NCBI RefSeq assembly: GCF_901000735.1
Contig: NC_081545.1
Coordinates: forward strand, 14,186,919-14,250,918
Source: Corylus avellana
Lineage: Eukaryota > Streptophyta > Magnoliopsida > Fagales > Betulaceae
Length of the DNA stretch: 64,000 bases
Direction of reading: 5' to 3'
Made by a program: the position numbers and the translations under genes. Below the pieces are notes generated by a model. That model did not search any database. It worked only from the letters and a program-made list of their open reading frames with translations, and was not told where the DNA came from. This document shows, piece after piece, positions 23,704 through 34,870 of this stretch. Within the stretch, counting starts at the first letter, position 1; the number at the start of each line of letters is the position of its first letter.

Positions 23704-24457
23704 TAGATAATTGATAGAAACTGTTCGAACACCTAGCATTTTCTTTGTAAGTAAAAATAGCACCCATTTCAAATTTGGCATATCTGTAAGGGGATCGAGG
23801 TTATTTTCTTTTTTGCTTTTTACTTTATTAAAAATTCAATGCATGCAGTCTGATCTATGCCAAGATGCATCTTTGGGTTTATTGGTGTGTAAAAGTTAGA
23901 TTCTGCTCGCCCACGAGCATGCAATACAAAATAGCATTCCAAGCAATCCCATATTATTTTGGGGAGAGAGAACGACAAGGATTCAACATATGATATTATA
24001 TATGATAGACACCACCATTTTTTCTAATATTTTGATGAGCCTTGCTTCTAGTAAGCCCATATAATATCACACGTTGATCATACAATACCTAATATTCAAA
24101 AATTTCAAGATTATAGATTTGAGCCCAATTATAATATTATATTAATCACTAACATAATCGATAAGTTGCAAAAGTTTTGTAGAAAAGTGATGCTATATAT
24201 ATGAATCATTTACAACCTGATGTAGCAATTCTTAAGTAATGAAATAATTAAGTAAAAATAAAATAAAATCAAAGTGCTCAGTTTTTCTTAATTATTTCAT
24301 CAATTATGAATTGTCACATCAATTTGTAAATGATTTCATAGTAAAAGTTTTAGTACTTTTAGGATTTTCTTTCTTAAGAAAGAGAGAGCTGTTAGACATC
24401 TCAACACTTTTTCTCAAATTCTCTTTCTCAAATGATCTGGATCCTACATTCATTTAA

Positions 24458-24495
<38 letters not shown>

Positions 24496-25060
24496 CTATT
24501 TATTTATTGAATGGACTAGATCATTTAGGAAAAGGAATTTGAAAAAAAATGTTAGGATGTCTAGTATTATCCTAAGAAAAAATAGCACTCATATCAAATT
24601 TGGAACCAAATCCTCTCTTTTGAAAAGAAGCACAAAATAGTACTTATTTCAATGTTTTGGACAATATTTTTGCCAACTTGCTTCTCTACGGTTCAAATGA
24701 TCCAGAGAAGATCGAAATCCATCAAATTGGCATATCTGTTAAAGACTTTTGTTTGGATTCTAAAAGCGAGGATCGATATCAATCCTATATCATTTTGGAG
24801 AGAGAGAATCCAGAAAACATTAGTCTACGGCAGATTGCTTCACCCCCATAGCGCCTGGTACTCCAACATTGGCTCGACCAATATGATATTCAGCAACAGA
24901 CGAAAATCTCCACTACTTTCAGTAGATGACAATTTACATTTACTAGGATTTTGTGGCTTTATATATTAAAGCTATTATATTTATATTTATACTTATTTAT
25001 ATATGTGTACGTTTTCTTCTCTCTCCACTTGTAATAATTAAAGTTGTCCTCTGTGTTTTT
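23704..25060. other. Upstream region of the CLE gene, with an internal duplication
   Basis: Two diverged copies of a ~235-bp segment: about 23740-23975 and 24570-24810. Shared phrases include AAATAGCACYCATWTCAAAT, TTGGCATATCTGT and GGAGAGAGA, so an old duplication lies upstream of the gene. A (TA)n microsatellite is at 24462-24492. No gene was recognised. Confidence 0.55.
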
Positions 25061-25070
25061 GTTTATAAAA
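25061..25070 (+). promoter_or_regulatory. TATA box of the CLE gene
   Basis: TTTATAAAAA about 100 bp upstream of the start codon, the expected spacing for a core promoter with a ~70-base 5' UTR. Assigned by position and sequence only. Confidence 0.6.
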
Positions 25071-25167
25071 AGGAACACCCATTTCCCATTTACCCTACTT
25101 CATTCAATCTGCTGATCACTACTTGTTCCGCTTACTCCCCCTATTTCTTCAGTTTTTTCCGATTAAC

Positions 25168-25404
25168 ATGGCAAACACAATCACCATAGCTGCGGTCTGC
25201 ATAATGTTCTTGGTCGGCTTCTCGGGTTTTTTCGTGGACTCCGAGGCACGTGTTCTTCATGGACGCCAAGCCACGCACAGTCAACATCTTTGGAAGAAGT
25301 TGGGTTTTGATGTCTCAAGAGTTGAGCATTATCGAAGGTTGGCCAATTCTGGTTCGATGACGGATAGAGTTGTACCAGGAGGACCAAATCAGGACCATCA
25401 CTAA
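25168..25404 (+). CDS. CLE (CLAVATA3/ESR-related) peptide precursor
   Basis: A 78-residue secreted precursor. CLE precursors are cut to 12-13 residue peptides that bind leucine-rich-repeat receptor kinases outside the cell and control meristem, vascular or nodule development. Residues 1-27 (ANTITIAAVCIMFLVGFSGF onwards) form a signal peptide with a hydrophobic core. The middle is variable and charged. The end, RVVPGGPNQDHH, fits the CLE box: Arg1, Pro4, Gly5-Gly6, Pro7, His11-His12, closest to the CLE1-7 type. Positions 8-10 are Asn-Gln-Asp where most members have Asp/Asn-Pro-X, so hydroxylatable Pro9 is absent. The box ends at the stop codon with no tail. The ATG at 25168 was preferred to an in-frame one at 25123 because it places the hydrophobic signal directly at the N-terminus. 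Intronless, as is common in the family. Confidence 0.82.
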   Translation: MANTITIAAVCIMFLVGFSGFFVDSEARVLHGRQATHSQHLWKKLGFDVSRVEHYRRLANSGSMTDRVVPGGPNQDHH

Positions 25405-25727
25405 TGATCATCATCCAGCAGGAATATTATTAATGTTTGAGACAAGAAATGGAGATTGAATAACGTGCTGGTTTTCTGTGCAATTTTTGACGCTATATAT
25501 ATACATATATATATGATGGAGTAATTTGCATGTTGTGCAGGGTGAAACTTTTACGCCCATAACACGCAATTTTCTGTTCTTTTCTTTTGTCTTCTTTTTT
25601 AATTTCTAACTTTTAATGTGGGTGTACGTTGTTATTTTGAATTTATTTCAATATAATATTATAATCTGTTTTTTGTGAGAATTTTAATGGCATATATAAC
25701 CATAATTAAGAACTATTTGCGTGACAG

Positions 25728-25774
<47 letters not shown>

Positions 25775-26691
25775 TAATATGCTAAAGCTTTGCTGCTTTT
25801 CGTGGGGATCCGCCGTCCCAGGCCTCACTAGGGACATCCACCACTTTTAGGCAATCATACCCAAGCCAATCTTTTAACTATATATATATATATATATTAA
25901 AGTTAAATTATTATACTGGCAATTTCACACATAATGTAGCTTATTCGTCCGTATTCAAATGTGTACGTAGTGGTGGAACCACGCATTTAGGTGCAACATT
26001 TTTATTTTTATTTATTTATTTTTTTTCTGAGCAGGTGCAAGTTAGTATTGGCGTAATTATATATCCCCACTAATTCTTTTTTTATTAAAAAAATGAGTAA
26101 ATATATTTAAGTTCTGTTGGTTTTCAAAGTCAGGCCTGGTCAAGAAAAGCTAGGTTTAACATGAATTCGAAAAAGATGCGCAGCCTAGGCCACTTAAAAT
26201 AAATAAAAAGAATTTGGTCAATCTAATCAGAAAGTAAATAATCATTTGAATATTAAATATTGAAAAATGTTTGATTTGATTCTTCTACCCATTGATCTTG
26301 ATCTTGTCCATCTTCGTATTAGAGACGGACAAATTTACCATTGAATATGTTTAATGGTGAATTTGTTTATCTCTTGTGTGAGTCTTATAAATTTAATGGT
26401 GAATTAAAAAAAAATAAAAAAAATAAGAGGTGTAAGAAAATGAGACACTAAACGCATATCTTAAATATACCGAGAAATTTTACAATGTGAAACAATGAGT
26501 TTAAATTCATCTTAAATATAGGACATCTTGTGTTTGCTATTCTCGTTAACTTTTTCACCAAAAAGTTGAATGAGTGACTTGATTTATATGATAACCTTTT
26601 CGTGTTATAAACTTTATTTTATAATTTTTCGGAATTAAATGTAGAACTATTATTATAATCTACAGCTTCTTATATATATATATATATATTA
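25405..26691. other. 3' flank of the CLE gene, AT-rich
   Basis: Contains (TA)n microsatellites at about 25728-25771, 25881-25898 and 26672-26688. No gene or transposon end was recognised apart from the copia LTR that begins at 26692. Confidence 0.5.
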
Positions 26692-27440
26692 TGTTGTGCA
26701 AAGACACGATCACAATTACGGTAAATAAGGTGAGAATAATCACGTACAAAATAACACCAATATTTAAGTCGTTGCCTCACTTAATGTTAGGTACCTCCAC
26801 TAGTGGAGGCAATCACGAAGAAATTTACTATGACAATGGAGTACAAAATATAGTTGAGAGAAAATCACTCAGACCCAAAACCCTAATATACCAAAATCTC
26901 ACTATCACATAATAGAAATTATTTCTCAAAGAAAATACAAAAGATCGGAATACAAAATTTTCTTCTTTTGCTGGGATACAATGGCGGCTGGTATCTTCTA
27001 TTTTTCTTCCTTCCAAGAAGCACCCTTTCTTTTTTTCTCTTTTGTTTTAGCTCCTCTAAAACCAAGAAGAAAATAGTTGACACCCTCTTCTATCACACAC
27101 AACAACCCACTCTTTCTCTCCTTTAGAGACTTGCCTTTTTGTGCGGCTCTATAATGTGATTGACAGTGCTTGTTGAACCTTAAGCACAACAACCCACTTT
27201 GATGTGCGTCTATGTTGCTTCTCTTGTGCACACATCAACCAAAGAGAGGCTCTCTCTTTTACAGAAGCCTAAGTCGGCTAAAGGGAGAAATACAAGTCCA
27301 CATTTATGTAGGACTTCAACAAAAAGCCGTAAAATACTCCTCCGAGTACAACTTGTAAAAGAGTCTCCTACAGTCAATAGGACAAGGCAAAAGCCATGGT
27401 TCCCACCCATTGCTGGGTTTAAAGAGACACCACGTCAACA
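26692..27440 (-). repeat. Ty1/copia-type LTR (3' LTR, reversed)
   Basis: On the minus strand it begins TGTTGACGTGGTGTCTC and ends TTTGCACAACA. Directly in front of it is AAGTGGGGGAGATTAT, a classic copia polypurine tract, so it is the 3' LTR of a minus-strand element. A conserved copia-like U5 (ATTATTCTCACC...GTGTCTTTGCACAACA) supports the family. No coding sequence remains. Confidence 0.75.
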
Positions 27441-27584
27441 ATAATCTCCCCCACTTGTGACTCTTTTTATATTTCAAAAAGTGTCACGCGTTAAGAGTTG
27501 CGGAAGTGGACACAACTCCAAACCCAATGTGTCTAGACACCCAGACATCTGTCACAGAAAGCTAACCATGGCTCTGATACTACT
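27441..27584 (-). other. Very short copia internal remnant: PPT next to PBS
   Basis: In 144 bp it holds the polypurine tract (27441-27457) and, at the other end, TAGTATCAGAGCCATGG (about 27566-27582), which resembles the initiator-tRNA-Met primer site TGGTATCAGAGC of copia elements. All gag-pol sequence is missing, so this is either a TRIM-like element or one with a large internal deletion. Confidence 0.7.
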
Positions 27585-27711
27585 TGTTGGGAGATAAAAC
27601 AGTTATAACTAAGAGTACATTAATATATATAATTGGACACCACTCTAGCCTAAAAGCTTAAGCTAATAGGCTTGGGTCCACTTGGGTATATTAACTACTT
27701 TTTTTATTTTT

Positions 27712-27746
<35 letters not shown>

Positions 27747-27786
27747 CTCAATGTGAGACTTAATACTCACAAGTGCGCTCACAACA
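27585..27786 (-). repeat. Short copia-type LTR (5' side, reversed)
   Basis: Minus strand TGTTGTGAGCGCACTTG to ATCTCCCAACA, about 200 bp, adjoining the primer-binding site. It contains a (TA)n run at 27717-27742. It differs from the 749-bp LTR on the other side, so the pair is not a simple matched set. The flanks TATTA and TATTT are too AT-rich to decide. Confidence 0.55.
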
Positions 27787-27898
27787 TATTTATATAATTG
27801 AATTAATAAGCAACATATAATTACACTCCCACAGAAGTAAATTATAACTCCTCTCACCGCGCTTGATTTTGTCTTAAAAAGGTATAGAGGTACATGAT

Positions 27899-30025
27899 TG
27901 TAACGCCCTGTGGAAATCAATTAACTAGTAATTGATTCCATGGTTTACCTCCCAGGCTTGTTCCTCAGAGAACAAGACTTAGGAATCATAACCTCTCCTA
28001 AGAGAGACTACAACGGAAGACTTTTAACTATAGGATAAATATAACAATAACTAAAAACCACAATCATGGTAACCAGAGTAATAAGAAGCATCATAACATA
28101 TATAGATTCTCAAATATTACAGACCATAAGCAATTGTTTTGTAATAACATCAACGTCTAAGCCTTTGCCATATAGGATGGATCCTTCGCCATCCCACATG
28201 GCCTTGAGCCACACCGGGTCTAAGTCCTTGAAGATGACTTGTATCAAGTCCTTCGCCACCTCTTGCTAGCTGTCCGAATTCATCATCTACTAAGCTAGCT
28301 AAACCGTGCAATCTATACATATTGGAGGGGGGAAAATACAAGGGATGAGTCTAAAGACTTAGAGAATAAAAGTACACGTGGTACTTATGCCAGTTAATGA
28401 TGAATTATACACATGGTACTTATGTCGTTTGATAAATTATGCAGCATTTTGGCATGACAACTATTCATGAATGCTGTATAGATATAGTACATACTATAAT
28501 CATGTGAATCAATGATAGTTTAGCTGTATTGTTTACTCGAGATATCACCCATTTTCAGTAGGGTTGGTGCTGTCCCAATGGACCTTTAATACAATGCTGG
28601 TGCCCTGACCATTGTACACTACCGTCCATAACACTAACAGCCCGACCCAGTCTGACCTTGGGTAGCCCACGCTACTAATGATGTACGTCCAGTACTGACC
28701 TGCCAATTAAGGCTGTGCCGGTCTCGAAATAACCATTGGATTTAATGCCCATATATCACATCTCCACACACACTTTTGACCATAGAGTTAACATGTATAA
28801 TAAGCTCATGGCTGTTATCCCGCACATACCGGTGTACCATGTTATACGATGCAATTAGTCTTATCTATATTTTACATGGATGCTCTTACAATCTCATCAT
28901 ATTCGTTATATTGTTAAGTAGCACATTTTCACAAAATTTAGAATTCGTAACATAGCAAAATGTATTTCATGAGAGTTATAAAAATGCATGTTTGGTAGAC
29001 AAAATAGTCGTGAAATGTGAAAAAAATAATGGCTAGTATCATGTGAGTTTGTACTCACCGGGATTGTATAAATCCTCAAAAAATCCCTCTAATGGTTCCA
29101 AGTTCTCCAAATCTATGAAAAACCTAGTATTAGTTCTAAGCTCATGCTAAAATGAACATAGACCCTAGAACGTTGAAAACAGAAGCTATTGAATGATTGG
29201 GCAAAATGACGTTCATCCCTGGAAACGCATTTAGGCGAATGTTCGGGCTTGAGGCCAAGCGTTTGGCCAAAGTGTTTCAGGCAGAACTCCACTTGGTCCA
29301 ATGATCTCCTAAGTAGTTCTAAATTGGTCCTAAAGCTACAACAAGGACTTCTAACATATCCCAACCCCAAACAACACCATCATGCAACAAGAATACGTCT
29401 AATGGAAAGGAAACACTCAAAACAAGATTAAGACCTATACTTCTAGATTTCTAACAACTAAGCTACTGTACAAATACAAGGCTAGCATAACAACCTAAGA
29501 AAAATACTATAGATAGATAGTCACCTCTACATAGCAACACTCTCCAAAAGGTTCCTCATCCTTCTTCAAGAACACCAAGGAAATCCCTTAAAATCTCACA
29601 ACACTCAAGCAGGGTTTCTTTAGGGCTCATAGGGTAGAATGGGTTGGTGAAGGGTGTGAGAGGTGGTGTTTATAGGGTAGGAAAAGCTGTGAACTCTGTA
29701 GGAGCATGCCAGTAGTGCAGCAATTGTTCATGTACGATTGTGCCAAACATTCGTGTATTGTTTACTCAATGGTTTTAGGGTTACAATTGCACACTCGAGC
29801 ATTAATTAGTGGTCAACCAGAAGTCAACGAACGTTCGGGCTGGTCCCCAAATGAACGTTCATGTACTATTGCAGGCGAACGTTCAGTTGGTCCCCACTGC
29901 AGAATGTTCGGTTAGAAATTCCAAAACTTCATAGAATACCCCTTCTGCTATCCCTAGTGACCCAAGAGTCCAATTAATCCTCTAACCAAGCTATCTTGGC
30001 CCAGTTAATTATTTTGGTCATTACA
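27899..30025 (-). mobile_element. Solo LTR, TGTAA-type gypsy, with GAACGTTC array
   Basis: Perfect 5-bp duplication ATGAT at 27894-27898 and 30026-30030. On the minus strand the LTR runs TGTAATGACC to GGGCGTTACA, 2127 bp. The TATA-like box is at about 29667-29675 (minus strand). Upstream of it in transcription, at 29827-29920, lie four GAACGTTC or near copies. No internal sequence is present, so it is a solo LTR. TGTAA...TTACA ends are common in chromovirus LTRs, but the lineage is not proven. Confidence 0.85.
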
Positions 30026-30030
30026 ATGAT

Positions 30031-30270
30031 GCCAATTAAATAAGACCATAGGAGAACTTGACCAACTTGGATTTGACTTTGAGACCATGCTAGGTCTTTT
30101 TTACTTGAAAGGAGAAAAAACAGAGAGGAGGGAAGAGCGGTGATGTCGTTCTTCCCTCCTCCCCCCTTCAATGTCCCTCTCCCTCTTTCCTTCCCCTAGT
30201 AGCAGTGCCTAGTGTCTTTTTTGTTGTCTCTTTCGGTCTCCGTTTTTTATGGTTTTATTTTAGATATATT
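30031..30270. other. Spacer between inverted LTRs
   Basis: About 240 bp separating the two related LTRs. C/T-rich (CTCCTCCCCCC near 30160). No recognised feature. Confidence 0.4.
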
Positions 30271-32403
30271 TTTTTGAACTCAGATCTATTTTAGATCTAG
30301 TTTAACTAGGCTATGTTTAGCTTAGTTGGAGGGTTGGCAAGATTTTTCGATTCATTAGGGTTCATTGAAAGTAAGATTTTGGAATTTTGGGTTCTGACCG
30401 AACGTTCGTAAGGGAACCACCGAATGTTCACTCTACAACCCTAGAACCACTGGGTAATAATAGTACACTGAATGTTCACGGGGGGACTATCCAATGTTCG
30501 TTGACTAAATTTTGACCCACTTTGTAATGACCAAACGTTCGACCTGTAGCCCTAGAACCACTATGCAATAGTACATCGAACATTCGTCTGAGGACCAATG
30601 AATGTTTGCTGACTTGTAGGACTGTCACACCAACGCCCTTAGCTTTTCCAATCCTTAAATACCCTCTCCCATGCCCTTCTAAGCCTCACTCTACTCTATG
30701 AGTCCTAGAGAAACCTTGTTTAAGTGTTTTGTGAGTTGTGATAAGAAGAATGAAAGTTTTCTTGGAGATCCTTGTTCTAGAGAGGTAACTTTTTTAACTT
30801 AACTTGTTCTTTACCTAGTTGTTATGCTAGTTAAATATTTTCCAAAGTTTAGTTGCTAGATTTTGCCTTATATTGTTATTTTAGGTTCGAATCTTGACTT
30901 AAGTAAGGGTTAACGTTTTATACTTGTTAGATGTATTTTATTTTGCATGGAAGTGTTATTTTTGGTTAAGAGTATATTAAGGATATTGTTGTTGCCTTAG
31001 GACTAACTTCGCAGCGATAAAAAGGCTGTTTGGTTCAAAATGGGTCTTCTGCCTAGCAGAGAAACGTTCGCACCCTTCTGGCCGAACGTTCAGCTTCGAG
31101 CCCTAACGTTTGCGCTATCTGGACATAACGTTTGGTGGCCAGGCAGAAACTTTGTTTTAAATATTTCTAGGTCTAGGACTCGTTTTAGCTCAAATTTAGG
31201 ACTGATGACAGGTCTTTTCACAGATTTGGAGAGCGAGAAACATTTGGAGAAGTATTTGGAGGAACCTTACGACACAAGTGAATACAAACTTACATGAATA
31301 ATTGTTGTTACTTTTTCGCACTGCACGATTATTTTATCTATACCAAAACATGCATCTTTATAACTCTCATGAAATATATTTTAATCTACTATGAACTCTA
31401 TTTTGTGAAAATGTGTGTTGCTTAAGAAAGATAATGAACATGGTGAGATTTGTAAGAGCATGCATGTAAAATACGAAAAAGATTAATTGCATCGTATGAC
31501 ATGGTCTACCGGTTCGTGTGGGATAATAGCCATGGGCTTACCAATGGCTGTTTCATGATTGGTGGGTCACTACAGGACGTACATCAATAGTAGTGTAGGC
31601 CACCCGAGGTTAAACTTGATCGGGCTACTAGCGTTATGGACGATAGTGTGCAATAGCCGGGGCACCTGTATTGTATTACACGTCATTCGGGATAGCACCA
31701 ACCTTTATGAGAATGGGTAATATCTTGGTAAACCACATAGTGGGAACTATGACTTGATTCTCATAATTACAGTATATACTATATCTATATTGCATTTATG
31801 ATAAACTGTCATCTCATAATGTTGCATGTGGTTTATCGACAATTGAGTTCATCATTCAAATGGTTTGTACATTGTGTGCATTTTTACTTACTGAGTTGTC
31901 AGACTTACCTTTGTATTCTTTCCCCTCCATTATGTATAATTGCACTCTTTAGCCAGCTTAGATGAGGATGGATCAGGGGAAACGCTTAGTCATTATGAAA
32001 GATTTGCTCATGATCATTTTTGAAGATTTAGACCATGTATGGCTCAAGTCGATGTGGGACGCTGACAGGTCTATGTGTCATGAGTTGCTCGCGATCATCT
32101 TTATGTTTTATTTGATTAAATGTAGGCCCTAGTTTATTCAGAATAGTTTGTAATGATGTGTATTATATTTTGATGACTGGTCTATGACCAATACTGGGAG
32201 ACTTATATATGTTATGATGTTTTTAGTTTCACTCTAGTTGTTATGATTGTGATTTCAAATCATTGCTATCTTTGTATCTTAGTCATAGTCTCCGTCTCTC
32301 TTCGGAGAGGATGAGATCCCTGAGTCTTGTTCCGAGAAGAATAAGGTTGGGTTGAGAACTATGGAGTTAATTACCAATTAGTTCATTTCACTAGGGTGTT
32401 ACA
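30271..32403 (+). mobile_element. Second TGTAA-type LTR, opposite orientation
   Basis: Over most of its length it is a diverged reverse complement of 27899-30025; for example GATGTACGTCC and GTTATGGACG blocks pair across the two. The outer end AGGGTGTTACA at 32403 is clear. The inner end near 30271 is approximate and no target duplication was confirmed. CGAACGTTCG-like words lie from 30399 to 30610 with a TAAATA box at 30656. Confidence 0.65.
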
Positions 32404-33391
32404 ATTTTTCTCTTGACGTTTGGGCTGATGAGGGTTAGATCGGTGTAGGGGATTATCTTTCACGGCTAAAAAAATAAAGATTAGGGGAAATATGGGCTAC
32501 CTATGTCATAGATTTAGTCTATTTTTAGAGGTCGGAGCATATCTATTTTATAACTAAAGTTGTTCGTGGGTTAGCGGATGTTGCTGTCATAGATAGACTT
32601 TGATTGTAAGAATTTTTTAATTGTATTTATGACTTTGTAATAGCATAGCAATTGACTATGCTATGTTAAGGCTTATGTTCTGTAATGATAGAGTTGTTAT
32701 GCTCTAGATTGTATATGAATGAAATTTGAAAGATTCCCTAAAAAAAAAAAAGGTCTTTTTTTTACTTAATGTTGTATTGATTATACATTTTCCATTTCTT
32801 TGGGAAATATTAATAGACCCCTTTATACTTTTCATAGTTTTAGCATTAAGACTTGAGTTTTAAAATTTGTCAGTTTTGAGATCCAAGTTTACAATCATTT
32901 TAAATCACAAGTAGCTAAGTTGTGCCTAGCCACCATGAGTAGCTAACCGAGCCACAACAATAGTTGGTACGACTTTGCCCTACCTTTATCTAGACACAGT
33001 GGTTGGTTACGACTTGATATGGCTAGGATAGCCCAACCATAGCTATAGTTGGTTACAACCCAATTGTGATGGTTAGGGTGGTTGGGTATCTAGTCATCAT
33101 GGTTATGGCTCAACCCTAGCCACCCTAGTTACTATTAATGGTGGTGGTCTAGTGACCTCAAAGAAATCTCTAAAGTAAGTGAGCATGTACTAGGGTAAGA
33201 ACTCGAATCTCGAAATAGAAATTCTCAATCTTATTAATATTAGCCACCTTGAGTCTTAGTAATGCCCTCATGGGACTAGGTCAAGCTATGACATAGTTAG
33301 ACTTAAGGGAGCACCTGCGGTTCCCACCATCTAGACTCCTCTTGTGCGGCTCCTAATGAGTAGGTATTGTTATGGTCACACACAAGTAATA
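32404..33391. other. Intergenic with a poly(A)-ended retroposon-like tail
   Basis: GAATGAAATTTGAAAGATTC followed by a 12-A run ends at about 32752, like the 3' end of a retroposed sequence or LINE, but no coding part is visible. 32890-33160 is a degenerate GGTGGCTAGG/CAACC-type repeat region typical of old MITE interiors. No gene was recognised. Confidence 0.45.
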
Positions 33392-33520
33392 TGTTGTGCC
33401 AAATACTACATAAATTAATAGATATAATTGGTACGTTTTACTCACAAGTGCACAAGATCAAACGATAGTATAGTGCAACAAGTACGAGATCATTCCCACA
33501 AAGATTGTTGATTTTGCTTA

Positions 33521-34870
33521 GGCTCTGTTTACTTCGACGTAAAATGGTTTCCGACGGAAAATATTTTCAGGGAAGCCATTTTCCCTGAAAATGTTTTCCG
33601 TCGAAAATATTTCACGATGTTTACCGTGCACACGGAAAATAATTTTTCTTAATATATTTTTTATATATTTTTTTTCCAATAAAGTCCCCACAGGGACTTG
33701 CATGGGACTTGTTCGGGACATGCCCGGAACCCCGCCGGGACTTGACCAGGACTTGTCCGGGACCTCGTCTGGACCTGCCCGGGACTTGACCAGGACCCGC
33801 CCAAGACATGACCGGGACCTAACAGGGACCCGCCCGGGACCCCGCCGTGACTTACTAGGGACTTGATGGGACCCACTCGGGACATTGCCGGAACTTGACC
33901 AAGACCTGCCCGAGACCCAGACGGGACTTGACCGGGACCCGACCAGGCAAGTCCCGGACAGATCCGATCAAGTCCTGAGCGGGTCCCGACGGGGTCCTGG
34001 GCAAGTCCCGGGCGGGTCCTGGTTAGGTCTTTATCAAGTCCCAGTCAAGTCCAAGGTAAGTTCGATCAAGTCCCGAGCGAGTCCCAATCAGCTCCCGGGC
34101 AAGTACAGTTCAGGTCCCAGTCAAGTCCCTGTAGGGTCAAGGTCAGGTCCAGGCCGGCGGGGTCCCAGGCGGTTCCCGGACGGGTCCTCGTCAGGTCTCG
34201 GCGTGGTTCCGGGCAAGTCTCGATCAAGTCTCAAGAAGGTTTCAGGCAAGTCTCGAGTGGGTCTCAGTCAAGTCCCGGCGGTGTCCCGATCAAGTACCTG
34301 GCAAGTCCCGCGCGGGGTCCTAGGCAGGTCTCGGCAAGGTCCCGGGTGGGTCCCGGTCAGGTCCCGAGCAGGTCCCGGTTAAGTCTCGAGCAGGTCCCGA
34401 CGGCGTCCCGGGCAAGTCCAGGTCAAGTCCTAGGCGGGTCCTAGGCAAGTCCTAGTCAAGTCCTTGGTGGGTCCTGGGCAAGTCACGGGTGAGTTCTAGT
34501 CACGTCCAGAGCGTGTCCTGGGTAGGTCCCGGGTGGGTCCCGATCAGGTCCGGGCGGGTCCCGTTCAAGTTCGATCAGGTCTCGGGCAAAGCCTGGCACG
34601 GTCCAAAGCGGGTCCTAGGAGAGTCCCGATCAAGTCCCACCGAGGTTCTGTGCGGGTCTTAGCAAGGTCCATCGATTTAAGAATGAGATGCTCATAGTTG
34701 AAAAATGGTTTACAGTTTTTCAAAACTGTAAACTATTTTTTGAAAATCAAAGACAAATTTTTGGTCAAAAGAAAATATTTTCCGTTGACCACTATTTTAC
34801 ATCGAAGTAAACACCGTAAAATGCAGAAATCATTTTCTGGAAACCATTTTACGTCGAAGAAAACAGAGCC
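33521..34870. mobile_element. PIF/Harbinger-like element with giant foldback interior
   Basis: The left terminus GGCTCTGTTTACTTCGACGT and the reversed right terminus GGCTCTGTTTTCTTCGACGT match for about 30 bp with one difference. TTA flanks both sides (33518-33520, 34871-34873), the PIF/Harbinger duplication. It encodes no transposase. Nearly all of the interior is an 11-bp repeat in two opposite orientations (separate entry). Confidence 0.85.
33685..34665. repeat. Inverted 11-bp minisatellite, GGGACTTGACC / GGTCAAGTCCC
   Basis: Roughly 90 units in exact 11-bp register over long runs: GGAC starts at 33738, 33749, 33760, 33771, 33782 and 33793; GTCC starts at 33972, 33983, 33994, 34005 and 34016. 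Up to about 33945 the units read GGGACTTGACC; after that they read the reverse complement. The block is strongly GC-rich inside an AT-rich genome. Open frames across it are a by-product of the missing stop codons. Confidence 0.9.

Noticed and set aside
33885..34382. A 165-codon open frame in GC-rich DNA
   Set aside because: It lies wholly inside the 11-bp minisatellite; open frames occur on both strands only because the repeat lacks stop codons.
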